Shown here: positions 32,985 to 41,654 of the stretch, in pieces
Layout of the letters: every line of letters starts with the position of its first letter
Position numbering within the stretch: the stretch's first letter is position 1
DNA from: Mucilaginibacter_A sp041088075
Lineage (GTDB): Bacteria; Bacteroidota; Bacteroidia; Sphingobacteriales; Sphingobacteriaceae
DNA: 64,000 bases
NCBI RefSeq assembly: GCF_041088075.1
Contig: NZ_JBGCVY010000066.1
Location: 50,664-114,663 of the forward strand
Direction of reading: 5' to 3'
Translations under genes and position numbers: made by a program
The notes under the pieces: model-generated
Seen by the model: the letters and a program-made list of their open reading frames with translations, nothing else
Database searches by the model: none
What the model was told of the DNA's origin: nothing

Positions 32985-34101
32985 TTCGGCGGCCATACTT
33001 TTCACGGTGTTGTATGTGCTTTTGTTTTTGTTTTTGATCCGTGGCTGGCTGCGCATCAAACCCAATTTTTATGCGGTAAAAACAGCATATCAAACCAAAG
33101 TAACGGTGCTGATTGCGGCGCGGAACGAAGAGTCCGGTATCCACAAAACCATCGAAGATATTTTGGCGCAACACTATCCCAAAGCATTATTGGAAGTGAT
33201 TATTGCCGATGACCACTCGACCGACCGTACCGCCGAAATTATTTTAAGTTATGCTGATCGCGGCGTAAAGTTGTTGCAGTTGAAGGAAGACCGCGCCTTA
33301 AATTCCTATAAAAAGAAAGCCATCAGCGAAGCCATCCGTTTATCAACCGGCGATTTAATGGTTGCTACCGATGCCGATTGCCGCATGGGCGCACATTGGC
33401 TGGAAGCGATTGTAACTAAGTTTGAAGAAAGTGATGTGCTGATGTTGTCCTCGCCGGTTGCTTTTTTTGAGGATAAAAATTTGTTTGAAAGTATGCAGGC
33501 GCTGGAGTTTTCGGCTTTTATCGGTTTGGGCGCGGCAACTATCGGCAATGGAAAAGCCTCCACTTGCAACGGCGCAAATCTGGCCTATAAAAAGAGTGTT
33601 TTTAATGAAGTTGGCGGCTTTAAAGGAATTGATGATTTGGCCTCGGGCGATGACGAACTGCTGCTGCAAAAAATAGCGGCCAAATATCCGCAAGGAATAA
33701 AATTTTTAAAGCAGCGCGATGCCATCGTTTACACGCACGCCAAACCCAACTGGGAAGAATTTAAGCAGCAGCGCCGCCGCTGGGCATCAAAATCGGTCAA
33801 ATACAAAGACAAATCCATTGTGGCTTTGTCGGTTGGGTTCTGGCTTTTCAACGTCCTTATCCTGATAAATTTGGCGACCGGTATTTTTAACCCGTACTTT
33901 TTAAAAGTTGCAGGTTTGCAATTGCTCTTTAAGATTTTGGCCGAAGGTATCTTTTTATTCCTCGTCGCCGTGTTTTTTAAACGGCGTAAACTGCTGTTTT
34001 TGTTGCCTTTAGGTTCTTTGCTGCACGTTTTTTATGTAGTTTACATTGGCATCATCGGCAACAAAGGCACGTACGAATGGAAAGGCCGGAAAGTGCATTG
34101 A
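32947..34101 (+). CDS. Membrane-anchored family 2 glycosyltransferase
   Basis: 384 residues. After an N-terminal helix (about 10-32) comes a GT-A domain: VTVLIAARNEESGIHKTIED, IIADDHSTDRT, ATDADCRMG (DxD-type metal site), SGDDELLLQKI and QQRRRWASK (the Q-x-x-R-W motif of this class). Three more C-terminal helices follow. It overlaps the preceding flippase-like gene. The start is uncertain: TTG at 32947 or at 32968. A variant motif at 33063-33088 encodes NFYAVKTAY at the end of the anchor. Confidence 0.88.
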   Translation: MYLNLTSLATILSSAAILFTVLYVLLFLFLIRGWLRIKPNFYAVKTAYQTKVTVLIAARNEESGIHKTIEDILAQHYPKALLEVIIADDHSTDRTAEIILSYADRGVKLLQLKEDRALNSYKKKAISEAIRLSTGDLMVATDADCRMGAHWLEAIVTKFEESDVLMLSSPVAFFEDKNLFESMQALEFSAFIGLGAATIGNGKASTCNGANLAYKKSVFNEVGGFKGIDDLASGDDELLLQKIAAKYPQGIKFLKQRDAIVYTHAKPNWEEFKQQRRRWASKSVKYKDKSIVALSVGFWLFNVLILINLATGIFNPYFLKVAGLQLLFKILAEGIFLFLVAVFFKRRKLLFLLPLGSLLHVFYVVYIGIIGNKGTYEWKGRKVH

Positions 34102-34180
34102 TTTTTTTCGAAATAAAATAGCTGTTTTTGAAGTGCCAAATTCTATATTTAAACTTTAAAACATTCCTGTTGAACAACCA

Positions 34181-35368
34181 TTGACCAAAGCCAATCCTTC
34201 TTCTAACCAAAAGATTTTCTTTCAAAATAAATTAGCCGTTGCCGGAATGTTGTTGATTTTGTTCACATCGCTTGTTGCCGTTTTAGGTTATCTGATTACG
34301 CCCGATGGCACGCCGCAAGCCAACGATATGCTGGTGCAACTGGGCCTGAAAAAGCCTGGTGCTTCTTTTACCATCCTCCGCATCAAAAAACAAGGCCAAA
34401 CCGATACCGTTAATGTGATCGGTAAAATGCTTTTTGGCCAGCCTTCGCCCTGGCGCAACGTGCCGATAACCCATTATCGTTTCAACAAAGATTCTATTTA
34501 CATCCGCGAATATATTGGCGATGAAGATGTAGCCGCAGAAACGGCCTACAACATTTATAAAATCAGTGGCAAAAGAAGCATTGCAGCTAATCCTTCAACC
34601 CAAGACACCAAAAAAGAGGTGGTAAAAGAAGCATCGCCCCTGGCTGTGCAAAAAAAAATCACAGACCAACAAATCATCAAAAAAACATTCTGGCTCGGAA
34701 CTGATATTTATGGCCGCGACATGTTGAGCCGGTTAATTATCGGTGCCCGAATCTCGCTTGCTGTTGGTTTCGTATCTGTGCTGATCAGTTTGATTGTTGG
34801 CGTGGCGGTTGGTTCGGCAGCAGGTTATTTCGGCGGAAAAACAGATGAATTTTTAAGCTGGCTGATGAACGTTTTATGGGCTTTGCCGGCTTTGCTGCTG
34901 GTGATTGCCATTTCTTTTGCTTTGGGCAAAGGTTTATGGCAGATATTTGTGGCGGTTGGGCTTTCCATGTGGGTAGAAGTTGGCCGGTTGGTGCGCGGCC
35001 AGGTGATCGCCTTAAAACAAGTAGAATTCATCGAAGCGGCGCGTGCTTTGGGTTTTGGCCATTACCGTATTGTCCGCCATCATATTTTGCCCAATATTAC
35101 CGGGCCAATTTTGGTTTTGGCGGCATCTAATTTTGCTTCGGCCATTTTGCTTGAAGCTGGTTTAAGTTTTTTGGGTTACGGCGCGCAACCGCCAACGCCA
35201 ACTTGGGGAGCCATGATTAAGGAACATTATGGTTACATTGTGATAGATTCAGCTTATCTTGCTATTTTGCCGGGGCTGGCCATCATGTTGATAGTTTATG
35301 CTTTTAATGTGGTAACTATTGGCTTGCGCGATGCGTTTGATGTTAAATCACAAAATACGCGGGTTTAA
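34181..35368 (+). CDS. Oligopeptide/nickel-type ABC transporter permease (DppC-like)
   Basis: 395 residues. After an N-terminal helix there is a long polar insert (about 45-165), then WLGTDIYGRDMLSRLIIGARISLAVG, the classic DppC start of the permease core, then five helices with the EAA loop EFIEAARALGFGHYRIVRHHILPN. The C-terminus LGYGAQPPTPTWGAMI is typical. The ATPase and binding protein are not adjacent. Three motif copies lie in the insert: 34359-34373 (GASFT), 34559-34582 (GKRSIAA), 34613-34634 (VVKEASP). The start is a TTG at 34181. Confidence 0.92.
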   Translation: MTKANPSSNQKIFFQNKLAVAGMLLILFTSLVAVLGYLITPDGTPQANDMLVQLGLKKPGASFTILRIKKQGQTDTVNVIGKMLFGQPSPWRNVPITHYRFNKDSIYIREYIGDEDVAAETAYNIYKISGKRSIAANPSTQDTKKEVVKEASPLAVQKKITDQQIIKKTFWLGTDIYGRDMLSRLIIGARISLAVGFVSVLISLIVGVAVGSAAGYFGGKTDEFLSWLMNVLWALPALLLVIAISFALGKGLWQIFVAVGLSMWVEVGRLVRGQVIALKQVEFIEAARALGFGHYRIVRHHILPNITGPILVLAASNFASAILLEAGLSFLGYGAQPPTPTWGAMIKEHYGYIVIDSAYLAILPGLAIMLIVYAFNVVTIGLRDAFDVKSQNTRV

Positions 35369-35402
35369 TCAACATAAATGATGGGGGAAGAAGTATAATT
35401 TC

Positions 35403-36638
35403 ATGCAAAACATCAACCATAATTCTGAAGAGGACGAACTGATCCGCCTGCTTTTAAAACGGCAGGCAGAATTAAATGCTTTGCTGGAAGTAACCCAGGC
35501 GATCAACAAAAGCGCTACAACGGCAGTTTTGCTGGACATGCTGGAAGTGATTTTAAAGGATTACCTGCAAGTGGGCAAGTTTCGGTTTATGGCCGTAGTG
35601 GAAAACCGCTTTAAATGCGTTTCTTACTACGGCGGTGAGTTTGAGCAGCACCGCGTATTGCTGAAAGCCTGCAAAGGTTTAGGGAAATTTAAAGGCCCGG
35701 TACAAGTCAGTTTATATGAAAACGAAATCCTGAGCGATTACGATTACTTTATCCCGGTTTTTCAAAAAAACAAACTGCTTGCTTTTGCGCTCATCGGCGA
35801 TTTTAAAACCACGCCGCAAATGCTGGGCAACGACCTCAACTTTATCCAAACGCTTTCTAACGTGATCGTGGTGGCTTTGGAGAATAAAAAGCTGTTTAAA
35901 AAACGCATCGAGGCCGAACGTTTTCAGCGCGAAATGGAACTGGCCGGCGATGTGCAGCAAATGCTCATCCCGATCACCATCTACAACGAACCGGGGATTG
36001 AAGTTGGCGCGCGCTATCTGCCGCACCAAAACATTGGCGGCGATTATTACGATTTTATCCGACTGAACGAAGATGAATTTTTATGGTGTATTGCCGATGT
36101 TTCGGGCAAAGGCGTTTCTGCCGCTTTGCTGATGGCCAATTTGCAGGCCAGTTTGCGCGCATGGGCTTCGGTGGTGGAAGATTTGACAACCATCATCGTC
36201 AAATTGAACGACGTAATCATCAAAACTACCCGCGGCGAAAAATTTATTACCATATTTTTGGGGAAATTCAACCAAAAAAGCCGGACGCTCAGTTACATCA
36301 ATGCCGGCCACAACCCGTCCATCGTTTACCACAAAGGCTGCATCACCGAGTTGAAGTTGGGCACTACCATCATTGGCGTTTTGGACAAGCTGCCCTTTGT
36401 AAACATGGGCGAAATGCTGTTGGAAGAAGAGTTTACAATTTTTAATTATACCGATGGCTTGATCGAATACGACGAGGAAAGCCCAAACTGGAACGAAAAA
36501 AAGCTAAGCGAATATGTAAAAGCGCACGGCAAATTAAAACCCGATCATTTCAACACCAAATTACTCGACCACATCAACCGCCAGGTTAAAGGCAAACCCA
36601 TTGATGACATTACCTTGCTCACCATTTGCTGTAAATAA
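35403..36638 (+). CDS. GAF-like / SpoIIE (PP2C-type) serine phosphatase
   Basis: 411 residues. The N-terminal helical and GAF-like sensor part (about 1-165) is followed by a short coiled linker (FQREMELAGDVQQMLIP) and the PP2C/SpoIIE domain: ARYLPHQNIGGDYYDFI (metal Asp), FLWCIADVSGKGVSAALLMA (second Asp), NAGHNPSIVYH and FNYTDGLIEYDEE, DDITLLTI at the end. RsbU-like enzymes of this kind dephosphorylate anti-sigma antagonists; the partner is not visible here. Confidence 0.9.
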   Translation: MQNINHNSEEDELIRLLLKRQAELNALLEVTQAINKSATTAVLLDMLEVILKDYLQVGKFRFMAVVENRFKCVSYYGGEFEQHRVLLKACKGLGKFKGPVQVSLYENEILSDYDYFIPVFQKNKLLAFALIGDFKTTPQMLGNDLNFIQTLSNVIVVALENKKLFKKRIEAERFQREMELAGDVQQMLIPITIYNEPGIEVGARYLPHQNIGGDYYDFIRLNEDEFLWCIADVSGKGVSAALLMANLQASLRAWASVVEDLTTIIVKLNDVIIKTTRGEKFITIFLGKFNQKSRTLSYINAGHNPSIVYHKGCITELKLGTTIIGVLDKLPFVNMGEMLLEEEFTIFNYTDGLIEYDEESPNWNEKKLSEYVKAHGKLKPDHFNTKLLDHINRQVKGKPIDDITLLTICCK

Positions 36639-36641
36639 GAA

Positions 36642-36668
36642 ACCAATTTTTGACCGGTAAAAACAGTA
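36642..36668. repeat. Variant motif (ACAGTAT form) upstream of rnhB
   Basis: CCAATTTTTGACCGG then TAAAAACAGTATC. The left half and spacing equal those of the full iterated motif. It sits in the gap between the phosphatase stop and the rnhB start. Confidence 0.6.
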
Positions 36669-36688
36669 TCAATTCATTTCAAAATTTG

Positions 36689-37327
36689 ATGATGGCCACG
36701 AACGAAAGACCGGCACTTTTACCGCGCTATCAGCATACGTTGCTGGAGGCAGGTTGCGATGAAGCAGGCCGCGGTTGTTTGGCCGGGCCGGTTTTTGCCG
36801 CTGCCGTTATTTTGCCGCAGGATTTTAATCATACTGAACTGAATGATTCCAAGCAACTGGATGAAAAAACGCGCGAGCAATTACGGTTGGAAATCGAAAA
36901 ATGCGCTTTGGCTTTTGCCGTTGCTTCGGTTGATAACGTGGAGATTGACCAAATCAATATCCTGCAAGCTTCTATTTTAGCCATGCACCGCGCTATCGGC
37001 ATGCTTCTTTTACCACCCGAATTCTTGATTATTGATGGCAATTATTTCAAAAAATACAAATCGCTCGATCATGCCTGTATCGTAAAAGGAGACGGTAAAT
37101 ATTACAGTATCGCGGCGGCATCTGTCCTGGCAAAAACTTACCGCGATGATTTTATGAAGAAGATTTCCGAAGAGCATCCAGAATATTATTGGCATCAAAA
37201 CAAAGGTTATCCAACCCAAAAACACCGCTCGGCTATTTTAGAAAAAGGGTTTACGCCTTATCACCGTTTAACTTTTCGCGTTCAGCCTTTTCCTTTTAAA
37301 ACCAAGGAAGCAGAAACAGTAATTTAA
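36689..37327 (+). CDS. rnhB: Ribonuclease HII
   Basis: 212 residues from ATG 36689 (a second ATG follows immediately). It cuts RNA at RNA-DNA junctions. The start region EAGCDEAGRGCLAGPVFAAAV gives the first two acidic ligands, NDSKQLDEK the next conserved patch, and FLIIDGNYFKKY a third Asp. A full forward motif (37001-37023) lies in the gene, encoding GMLLLPPEF. An imperfect hairpin follows the stop. Confidence 0.95.
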   Translation: MMATNERPALLPRYQHTLLEAGCDEAGRGCLAGPVFAAAVILPQDFNHTELNDSKQLDEKTREQLRLEIEKCALAFAVASVDNVEIDQINILQASILAMHRAIGMLLLPPEFLIIDGNYFKKYKSLDHACIVKGDGKYYSIAAASVLAKTYRDDFMKKISEEHPEYYWHQNKGYPTQKHRSAILEKGFTPYHRLTFRVQPFPFKTKEAETVI

Positions 37328-37344
37328 ACTGCTTCTGCTTATTT
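37308..37344 (+). terminator. Probable terminator overlapping the end of rnhB
   Basis: AAGCAGAAACAGT (37308-37320) pairs with ACTGCTTCTGCTT (37328-37340), 12 of 13 bases, with a 7-base loop containing the stop codon, followed by ATTTTGC. The T run is short, so termination may be partial. Confidence 0.55.
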
Positions 37345-37374
37345 TGCTACTTTTGCCCCACAAAAAACATTGCC

Positions 37375-38454
37375 ATGAAAACTACTGCCCTCACCGATAC
37401 ACACATAAAAACCGGTGCCAAAATGGTCCCTTTTGCCGGTTACAACATGCCGGTTACTTACGCCGGGATTAACGCCGAACACGAAACCGTGCGTAAAGCG
37501 GTTGGTGTTTTTGATGTGAGCCATATGGGCGAATTTATTTTGAAAGGCGAAAAAGCGCTGGACCTGATTCAAAAAGTTACCACCAACGATGCCTCCAAAC
37601 TGTACGACGGCAAAGTGCAGTATTCCTGTTTGCCGAACGAAAACGGCGGCATTGTGGATGATTTGCTGGTTTACCGTTTGGACGAGAAAACGTATATGCT
37701 CGTGGTCAACGCTTCCAACATCGAAAAAGACTGGGACTGGATTTCAAAATACAACGAGTTTGGCGTGGAGATGAAAAACATTTCCGACCGTACTTCGCTG
37801 CTGGCCGTGCAAGGCCCAAAAGCTGCCGAAGCACTGCAAAGCCTAACCGATGTTGACCTGGCTTCAATGGAATATTATACTTTCAAAAGAAGCACGTTTG
37901 CAGGAGTAAACAATGTAATCATCTCTGCCACAGGTTACACCGGTGCTGGTGGTTTCGAAATTTATTTTGATAACCAACACGCCGAAACCATTTGGAACGC
38001 CATTTTTAAAGCAGGCGAACCTTTTGGCATCAAGCCGATTGGTTTGGCTGCACGCGATACTTTGCGTTTGGAAATGGGTTTTTGTTTATACGGAAACGAC
38101 ATCGACGATACCACTTCTCCGCTGGAAGCCGGTTTGGGTTGGGTTACCAAATTCAACAAAGACTTTGTAAATGCTGAAGCTTTAAAAAAGCAAAAAGAAG
38201 CAGGCATCAGCAAAAAGTTGGTTGGTTTTGAAATGATTGAACGCGGCATTCCGCGCCACGATTATGAAATTGTTGATGCTGAAGGAAATGTAATCGGAAA
38301 AGTAACTTCCGGCACGCAATCGCCATCGTTGCAAAAAGCAGTTGGTTTGGGTTATGTGAGCAATGCTTTTGCCAAAGAAGGAACAGAAATCTACATCAAA
38401 ATCCGCGACCAAAAAATCAAAGCCAAAGTTGTAAAACCGCCTTTTTATAAATAG
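37375..38454 (+). CDS. gcvT: Glycine cleavage system T protein (aminomethyltransferase)
   Basis: 359 residues. It moves the methylene group from lipoylated GcvH to tetrahydrofolate, releasing ammonia. The sequence shows VPFAGYNMPVTYAGINAEHETVRKAVGVFDVSHMGEF (catalytic Asp region), YTGAGGFEIYF, and the C-terminal VGFEMIERGIPRHDYE and TSGTQSPSLQKAVGLGYV. It is separated from gcvH (4.3 kb), as usual in this group. Confidence 0.97.
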   Translation: MKTTALTDTHIKTGAKMVPFAGYNMPVTYAGINAEHETVRKAVGVFDVSHMGEFILKGEKALDLIQKVTTNDASKLYDGKVQYSCLPNENGGIVDDLLVYRLDEKTYMLVVNASNIEKDWDWISKYNEFGVEMKNISDRTSLLAVQGPKAAEALQSLTDVDLASMEYYTFKRSTFAGVNNVIISATGYTGAGGFEIYFDNQHAETIWNAIFKAGEPFGIKPIGLAARDTLRLEMGFCLYGNDIDDTTSPLEAGLGWVTKFNKDFVNAEALKKQKEAGISKKLVGFEMIERGIPRHDYEIVDAEGNVIGKVTSGTQSPSLQKAVGLGYVSNAFAKEGTEIYIKIRDQKIKAKVVKPPFYK

Positions 38455-38468
38455 GTGTTTTTTCGCCG

Positions 38469-38493
38469 ATGCTTCTTTTACCACCTAAAAATC
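38469..38493. repeat. Solitary full-length motif upstream of comB
   Basis: ATGCTTCTTTTACCACC then TAAAAATCAG in the 57-bp gap between gcvT and comB. No partner nearby. Confidence 0.8.
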
Positions 38494-38511
38494 AGTGTTG
38501 ATCAATCTCAA

Positions 38512-39237
38512 ATGAGCGAAAAATTAAAGATCGAAACCTGCCTCACGCCCGCGCTGCTGCCACTTTACAATATTGAAAACAGCATTGCGGTGATTATTGA
38601 TATTTTCCGGGCAACGTCTTCCATTTGTTACGGCATTGAAAACGGTGCCGAAGCGATTATTCCCGTTGCCCAGGTTGAAGAATGTGCAGCATACCGCGAA
38701 AAAGGCTTGGATTATTTGCTGGCCGCCGAATGTAACGGCGAAGTGGTGGCAGGTTTTGATTTTGGAAATTCGCCATTTTCGTACACCAAAGAAAAAGTTG
38801 CCGGGAAAACTATTGTTTTAACTACAACCAACGGAACGCACGCTTTGCATCTTTCTATCAAAGCCAAAAAAATTGTCATCGGTTCTTTTTTAAACCTCAC
38901 CGCTTTGTGCAATTGGTTAAAAAATCAGCAGGAAAACATCTTATTGGTTTGCGCCGGCTGGAAAAATAACTTCAACCTGGAAGACACTTTATTTGCCGGT
39001 GCCGTTGTTAATCAACTCAAAGACAGCAATTACCAATTAGACGACCCCAGCATTGCCGCCAACGATCTGTTTGACTTAGGCAAAAACGAACTCAATTTAT
39101 ACCTGCAAAAAACAGCACACAGCGAACGTTTAAAAAAATTAGGTATCGAGGAAGATATTAAGTTTTGTTTACAGGTTGATTTAACTACGACAATTCCGGT
39201 TTTGGAAGGGGAGAAGTTGGTGAAGTTGAGGGCTTAG
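38512..39237 (+). CDS. comB: 2-phosphosulfolactate phosphatase family protein (ComB)
   Basis: 241 residues. The ATG at 38512 starts MSEKLKIETCLTPALLPL; the earlier in-frame start covers the motif copy and lacks resemblance. Conserved parts: IDIFRATSSICYGIENGAEA, AAECNGEVVAGFDFGNSPF, TTTNGTHALHLS and the LLVCAGWKNNFNLEDTLFAGAV end. The family uses Mg2+ to dephosphorylate 2-phosphosulfolactate; the role in Bacteroidota is linked to sulfonate (possibly sulfonolipid) metabolism, which is inference. Confidence 0.9.
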   Translation: MSEKLKIETCLTPALLPLYNIENSIAVIIDIFRATSSICYGIENGAEAIIPVAQVEECAAYREKGLDYLLAAECNGEVVAGFDFGNSPFSYTKEKVAGKTIVLTTTNGTHALHLSIKAKKIVIGSFLNLTALCNWLKNQQENILLVCAGWKNNFNLEDTLFAGAVVNQLKDSNYQLDDPSIAANDLFDLGKNELNLYLQKTAHSERLKKLGIEEDIKFCLQVDLTTTIPVLEGEKLVKLRA

Positions 39238-39288
39238 AAATGAATAAGAAATCGTTTAAATTTGATTTAAAGGATATGTTATGGAAAA

Positions 39289-39424
39289 ATTCATTGCCGT
39301 TGGCTTCAGCCAACGGTTGCATAAATTAAAACAGGCTTTAGCCGGATTAAGATAACCGTTTTTTGGCTAAAGCCCTTTAATGCCTGTCTTTGTTCCGTTG
39401 GCTAAAGCCAACGGCAATGAAAAT
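39289..39424. repeat. Inverted repeat of GCCGTTGGCT...AGCCAACGGC type
   Basis: The left arm ATTCATTGCCGTTGGCTTCA runs on through GCCAACGG (39289-39316) and pairs with the right arm (39395-39424, CCGTTGGCTAAAGCCAACGG followed by CAATGAAAAT). An inner pair (GGCTTTAGCC near 39334-39343, GGCTAAAGCC near 39365-39374) makes a nested palindrome. A family of this type is widespread between genes in Bacteroidota, to my recollection. Confidence 0.8.
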
Positions 39425-39467
39425 ACATATTCAAAGCTGTTTTAAGCAGTTTCTAACAAAACTAATT

Positions 39468-39791
39468 ATGAGCAATTTTTTCAAATACAAAAATTATCTC
39501 GCTACAATTAATTTTAGTGTAGACGATGACGTTTTTTATGGTAATGTTGTTGGTATTGATGATGTAATTACTTTTGAAGGCAAATCTGTTAAAGAAGTAA
39601 AACACGCTTTCCATCAAGCAGTTGATGATTATTTGGCTACCTGTTTAGCTCTAAATAAAAAACCTGAAAAGCCTCACAAAGAAACGCTGTATCTATTAAA
39701 AAGCCCGGTAAACGCAAAACGTTTGTTGGACAGTTTAAAAGAATACGAAAAAGGCTTAGGCCAGGAAAGAAATTTAATTGAAGAAAGGTAG
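39468..39791 (+). CDS. HicB-like antitoxin family protein (orphan)
   Basis: 107 residues from ATG 39468. YLATINFSVDDDVFYGNVVGIDDVITFEGKSVKEVKHAF is the HicB RNase-H-like partial fold, and the C-terminus VNAKRLLDSLKEYE is a short ribbon-helix-helix-like tail. HicB proteins neutralise HicA mRNA interferases, but no HicA gene (about 60 aa) is visible on either side, so it is an orphan or a regulator. A palindromic repeat lies just upstream. Confidence 0.8.
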   Translation: MSNFFKYKNYLATINFSVDDDVFYGNVVGIDDVITFEGKSVKEVKHAFHQAVDDYLATCLALNKKPEKPHKETLYLLKSPVNAKRLLDSLKEYEKGLGQERNLIEER

Positions 39792-39809
39792 AAAAAATTG
39801 TATTTAAAT

Positions 39810-40136
39810 TTACTTCAACTTCTCATTATTCCGATGCCGGTCCGCATCGCGGATACTCTTTTTAGCCATGTTTTTTTCCAAAGCTTCCGTTAAATCAATG
39901 CCGGTTTGGTTGGCCAGGCAAATCAGCACAAATAAAACGTCGGCCATTTCATCAGGCAGGTTTACGCTTTCATCGGATTTTTTGTAGGATTGCTCGCCGT
40001 ATTTTCGCGCCATAATGCGGGCAACTTCGCCCACTTCTTCCATCAAAATGGCCGTGTTGGTGAGTTCGTTAAAATAGCGGATCCCGGTTGTGTTGATCCA
40101 TTCATCAACCAATTGCTGTGCTTCTTTTATCGTCAT
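39810..40136 (-). CDS. MazG-like nucleotide pyrophosphohydrolase
   Basis: 108 residues. The all-alpha NTP-PPase fold is recognised by the metal motif LMEEVGEVARIMA (E-x-x-E-x-A/G) and LPDEMADVLFVLICLANQTGIDL (E-x-x-D). It likely hydrolyses non-canonical nucleoside triphosphates. The start at 40136 (MTIKEAQQLVDEW) is in an iterated motif copy (40119-40144) that spans the start codon. The preceding gene is dtd, 4 bp away, so they are one operon. Confidence 0.88.
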   Translation of the reverse strand: MTIKEAQQLVDEWINTTGIRYFNELTNTAILMEEVGEVARIMARKYGEQSYKKSDESVNLPDEMADVLFVLICLANQTGIDLTEALEKNMAKKSIRDADRHRNNEKLK

Positions 40137-40140
40137 AAAA

Positions 40141-40599
40141 TCAGTGGTTGTCTTTATCTTTTGTGTCCATGATGATCGTAACCGGGCCGTCATTCACCAA
40201 ACTAACTTTCATATCGGCACCAAATTGTCCGGTGGAAATACTTTTTCCCAACAAATTTTCCAGCGTTTTGATCATCATTTCATACAACGGAATGGCAAAT
40301 GCGGGTTTTGCTGCGCGGATGAACGACGGACGGTTTCCTTTCTTCGTCTGTGCAAAAAGTGTGAACTGCGAGATGAGTAAAATTGAGCCGTTTACATCGG
40401 CTAAAGCTTTGTTCATCAATCCGTTTTCATCACTAAAAACACGCAGGTTGATGATTTTTTGTGCCAGCCAGCTTGCGTCTTCTTCGGTATCTGCTTCTTC
40501 AATCCCCAACAAAACCACAAAACCGGTTTCAATTTCGCCGGTTGCCAGTCCGTTTATTTTGACGGATGCTTCACTTACACGCTGGATAACTGCCCTCAT
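40141..40599 (-). CDS. dtd: D-aminoacyl-tRNA deacylase
   Basis: 152 residues. It removes D-amino acids from tRNAs. It starts MRAVIQRVSEASVKINGLATGE (ATG 40599; the upstream extension overlaps the divergent lipoprotein gene). The catalytic-site motif SQFTLFAQTKKGNRPSF and the Gly-Pro cis motif NDGPVTIIMDT at the C-terminus are present. It is divergent from the lipoprotein gene, with 32 bp between starts. Confidence 0.96.
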   Translation of the reverse strand: MRAVIQRVSEASVKINGLATGEIETGFVVLLGIEEADTEEDASWLAQKIINLRVFSDENGLMNKALADVNGSILLISQFTLFAQTKKGNRPSFIRAAKPAFAIPLYEMMIKTLENLLGKSISTGQFGADMKVSLVNDGPVTIIMDTKDKDNH

Positions 40600-40631
40600 A
40601 ACTACAATATTAAATGATACTTTTGACACAA

Positions 40632-41654
40632 ATGAAGCTTTGGCGGATATTAATTTTCCTTTTCCTAATGGTGGCCTGCAAACCCGAAAGAAAGGTGAAC
40701 ACTTCATTTTATTATTGGAAAACCAGCTATCAGCTTAACCAAAATGAGCTTCAGGCTTTAAATCTTTTCCATTCCAAAAAATTGTATATCAGAATGATGG
40801 ATGTTGATTTGGATGAAAACGGCGCTTTGCCAGTCCCAATTTCGCCAGTTGTTTTTAAGGAGAAACTGCCCGATACTTTAGCGCTGGTTCCGGTTGTTTT
40901 TGTGGTGAACCGCGCGCTTCAAAATTTAAGCAAACCGCAATTGGACAAGCTTTCGGCACAAATCCTTTATTTTGTGAATGGAAAAGTAAAACAGGCCGGC
41001 AAAAACAGTTTTGATGAATTGCAGATTGATTGCGACTGGACGGCTTCGACACGCGATAATTATTTTTATCTGCTCCATCAAATTAAAGCCTTACTGCAGC
41101 CAAAGCATCAGCAACTTTCGGTTACGCTGCGTCTTCATCAGCTTAAAAACCAAAAAAGCAGCGGTATTCCGCCTGCAAACCGCGTTTTGCTGATGTGCTA
41201 CAACATGGGCAATTTGCGGAAATACGGTCGGCAAAATTCGATTTTGGAATTAGCCGAACTGAAAAAATACCTCAACGAAAACCTCAAAAATTATCCGCTT
41301 CCCGCCGATGTTGCTTTGCCGCTTTTTAGCTGGGCTGTTGCTTTCCGAAACAAACAGTATATTGGTATTTCCAAACGTTTAACGGAAACCACTTTGCAAA
41401 ACCAAGCCAATTTTACGAGGCTCAATCCTGATTTTTATGTGGTAAAAACAGCATTGCCAAATTATGGTTTGCAGCCGGGCGATGAAATCCGGTGGGAAAA
41501 TATTCCGCCTGAAAAACTACAGGAAGTAAGCCGATATTTGTCCGGCTACTTAAAACCCGAACCTTTAAATTTGATTTTCTTTCATTTAGATGCACCGCTC
41601 TTTAAAAAATATTCGGATGAAGAACTGGAAAAAACTGCTGATTTGCTGCGTTAG
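40632..41654 (+). CDS. Conserved lipoprotein of unknown function
   Basis: 340 residues. It starts MKLWRILIFLFLMVACKPER: a lipoprotein signal peptide with Cys about 16. I do not recognise the family. The middle has alternating helices and strands (LYIRMMDVDLDENGA, LVPVVFVVNRAL, ELQIDCDWTASTRDNYFYLL, RVLLMCYNMGNLRKYGRQNS) reminiscent of a TIM-barrel glycosidase-like fold, but no catalytic motif is certain. A variant motif (41430-41455) encodes DFYVVKTAL. The next gene overlaps its end by 38 bp, so the two gene products probably work together. Confidence 0.7.
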   Translation: MKLWRILIFLFLMVACKPERKVNTSFYYWKTSYQLNQNELQALNLFHSKKLYIRMMDVDLDENGALPVPISPVVFKEKLPDTLALVPVVFVVNRALQNLSKPQLDKLSAQILYFVNGKVKQAGKNSFDELQIDCDWTASTRDNYFYLLHQIKALLQPKHQQLSVTLRLHQLKNQKSSGIPPANRVLLMCYNMGNLRKYGRQNSILELAELKKYLNENLKNYPLPADVALPLFSWAVAFRNKQYIGISKRLTETTLQNQANFTRLNPDFYVVKTALPNYGLQPGDEIRWENIPPEKLQEVSRYLSGYLKPEPLNLIFFHLDAPLFKKYSDEELEKTADLLR

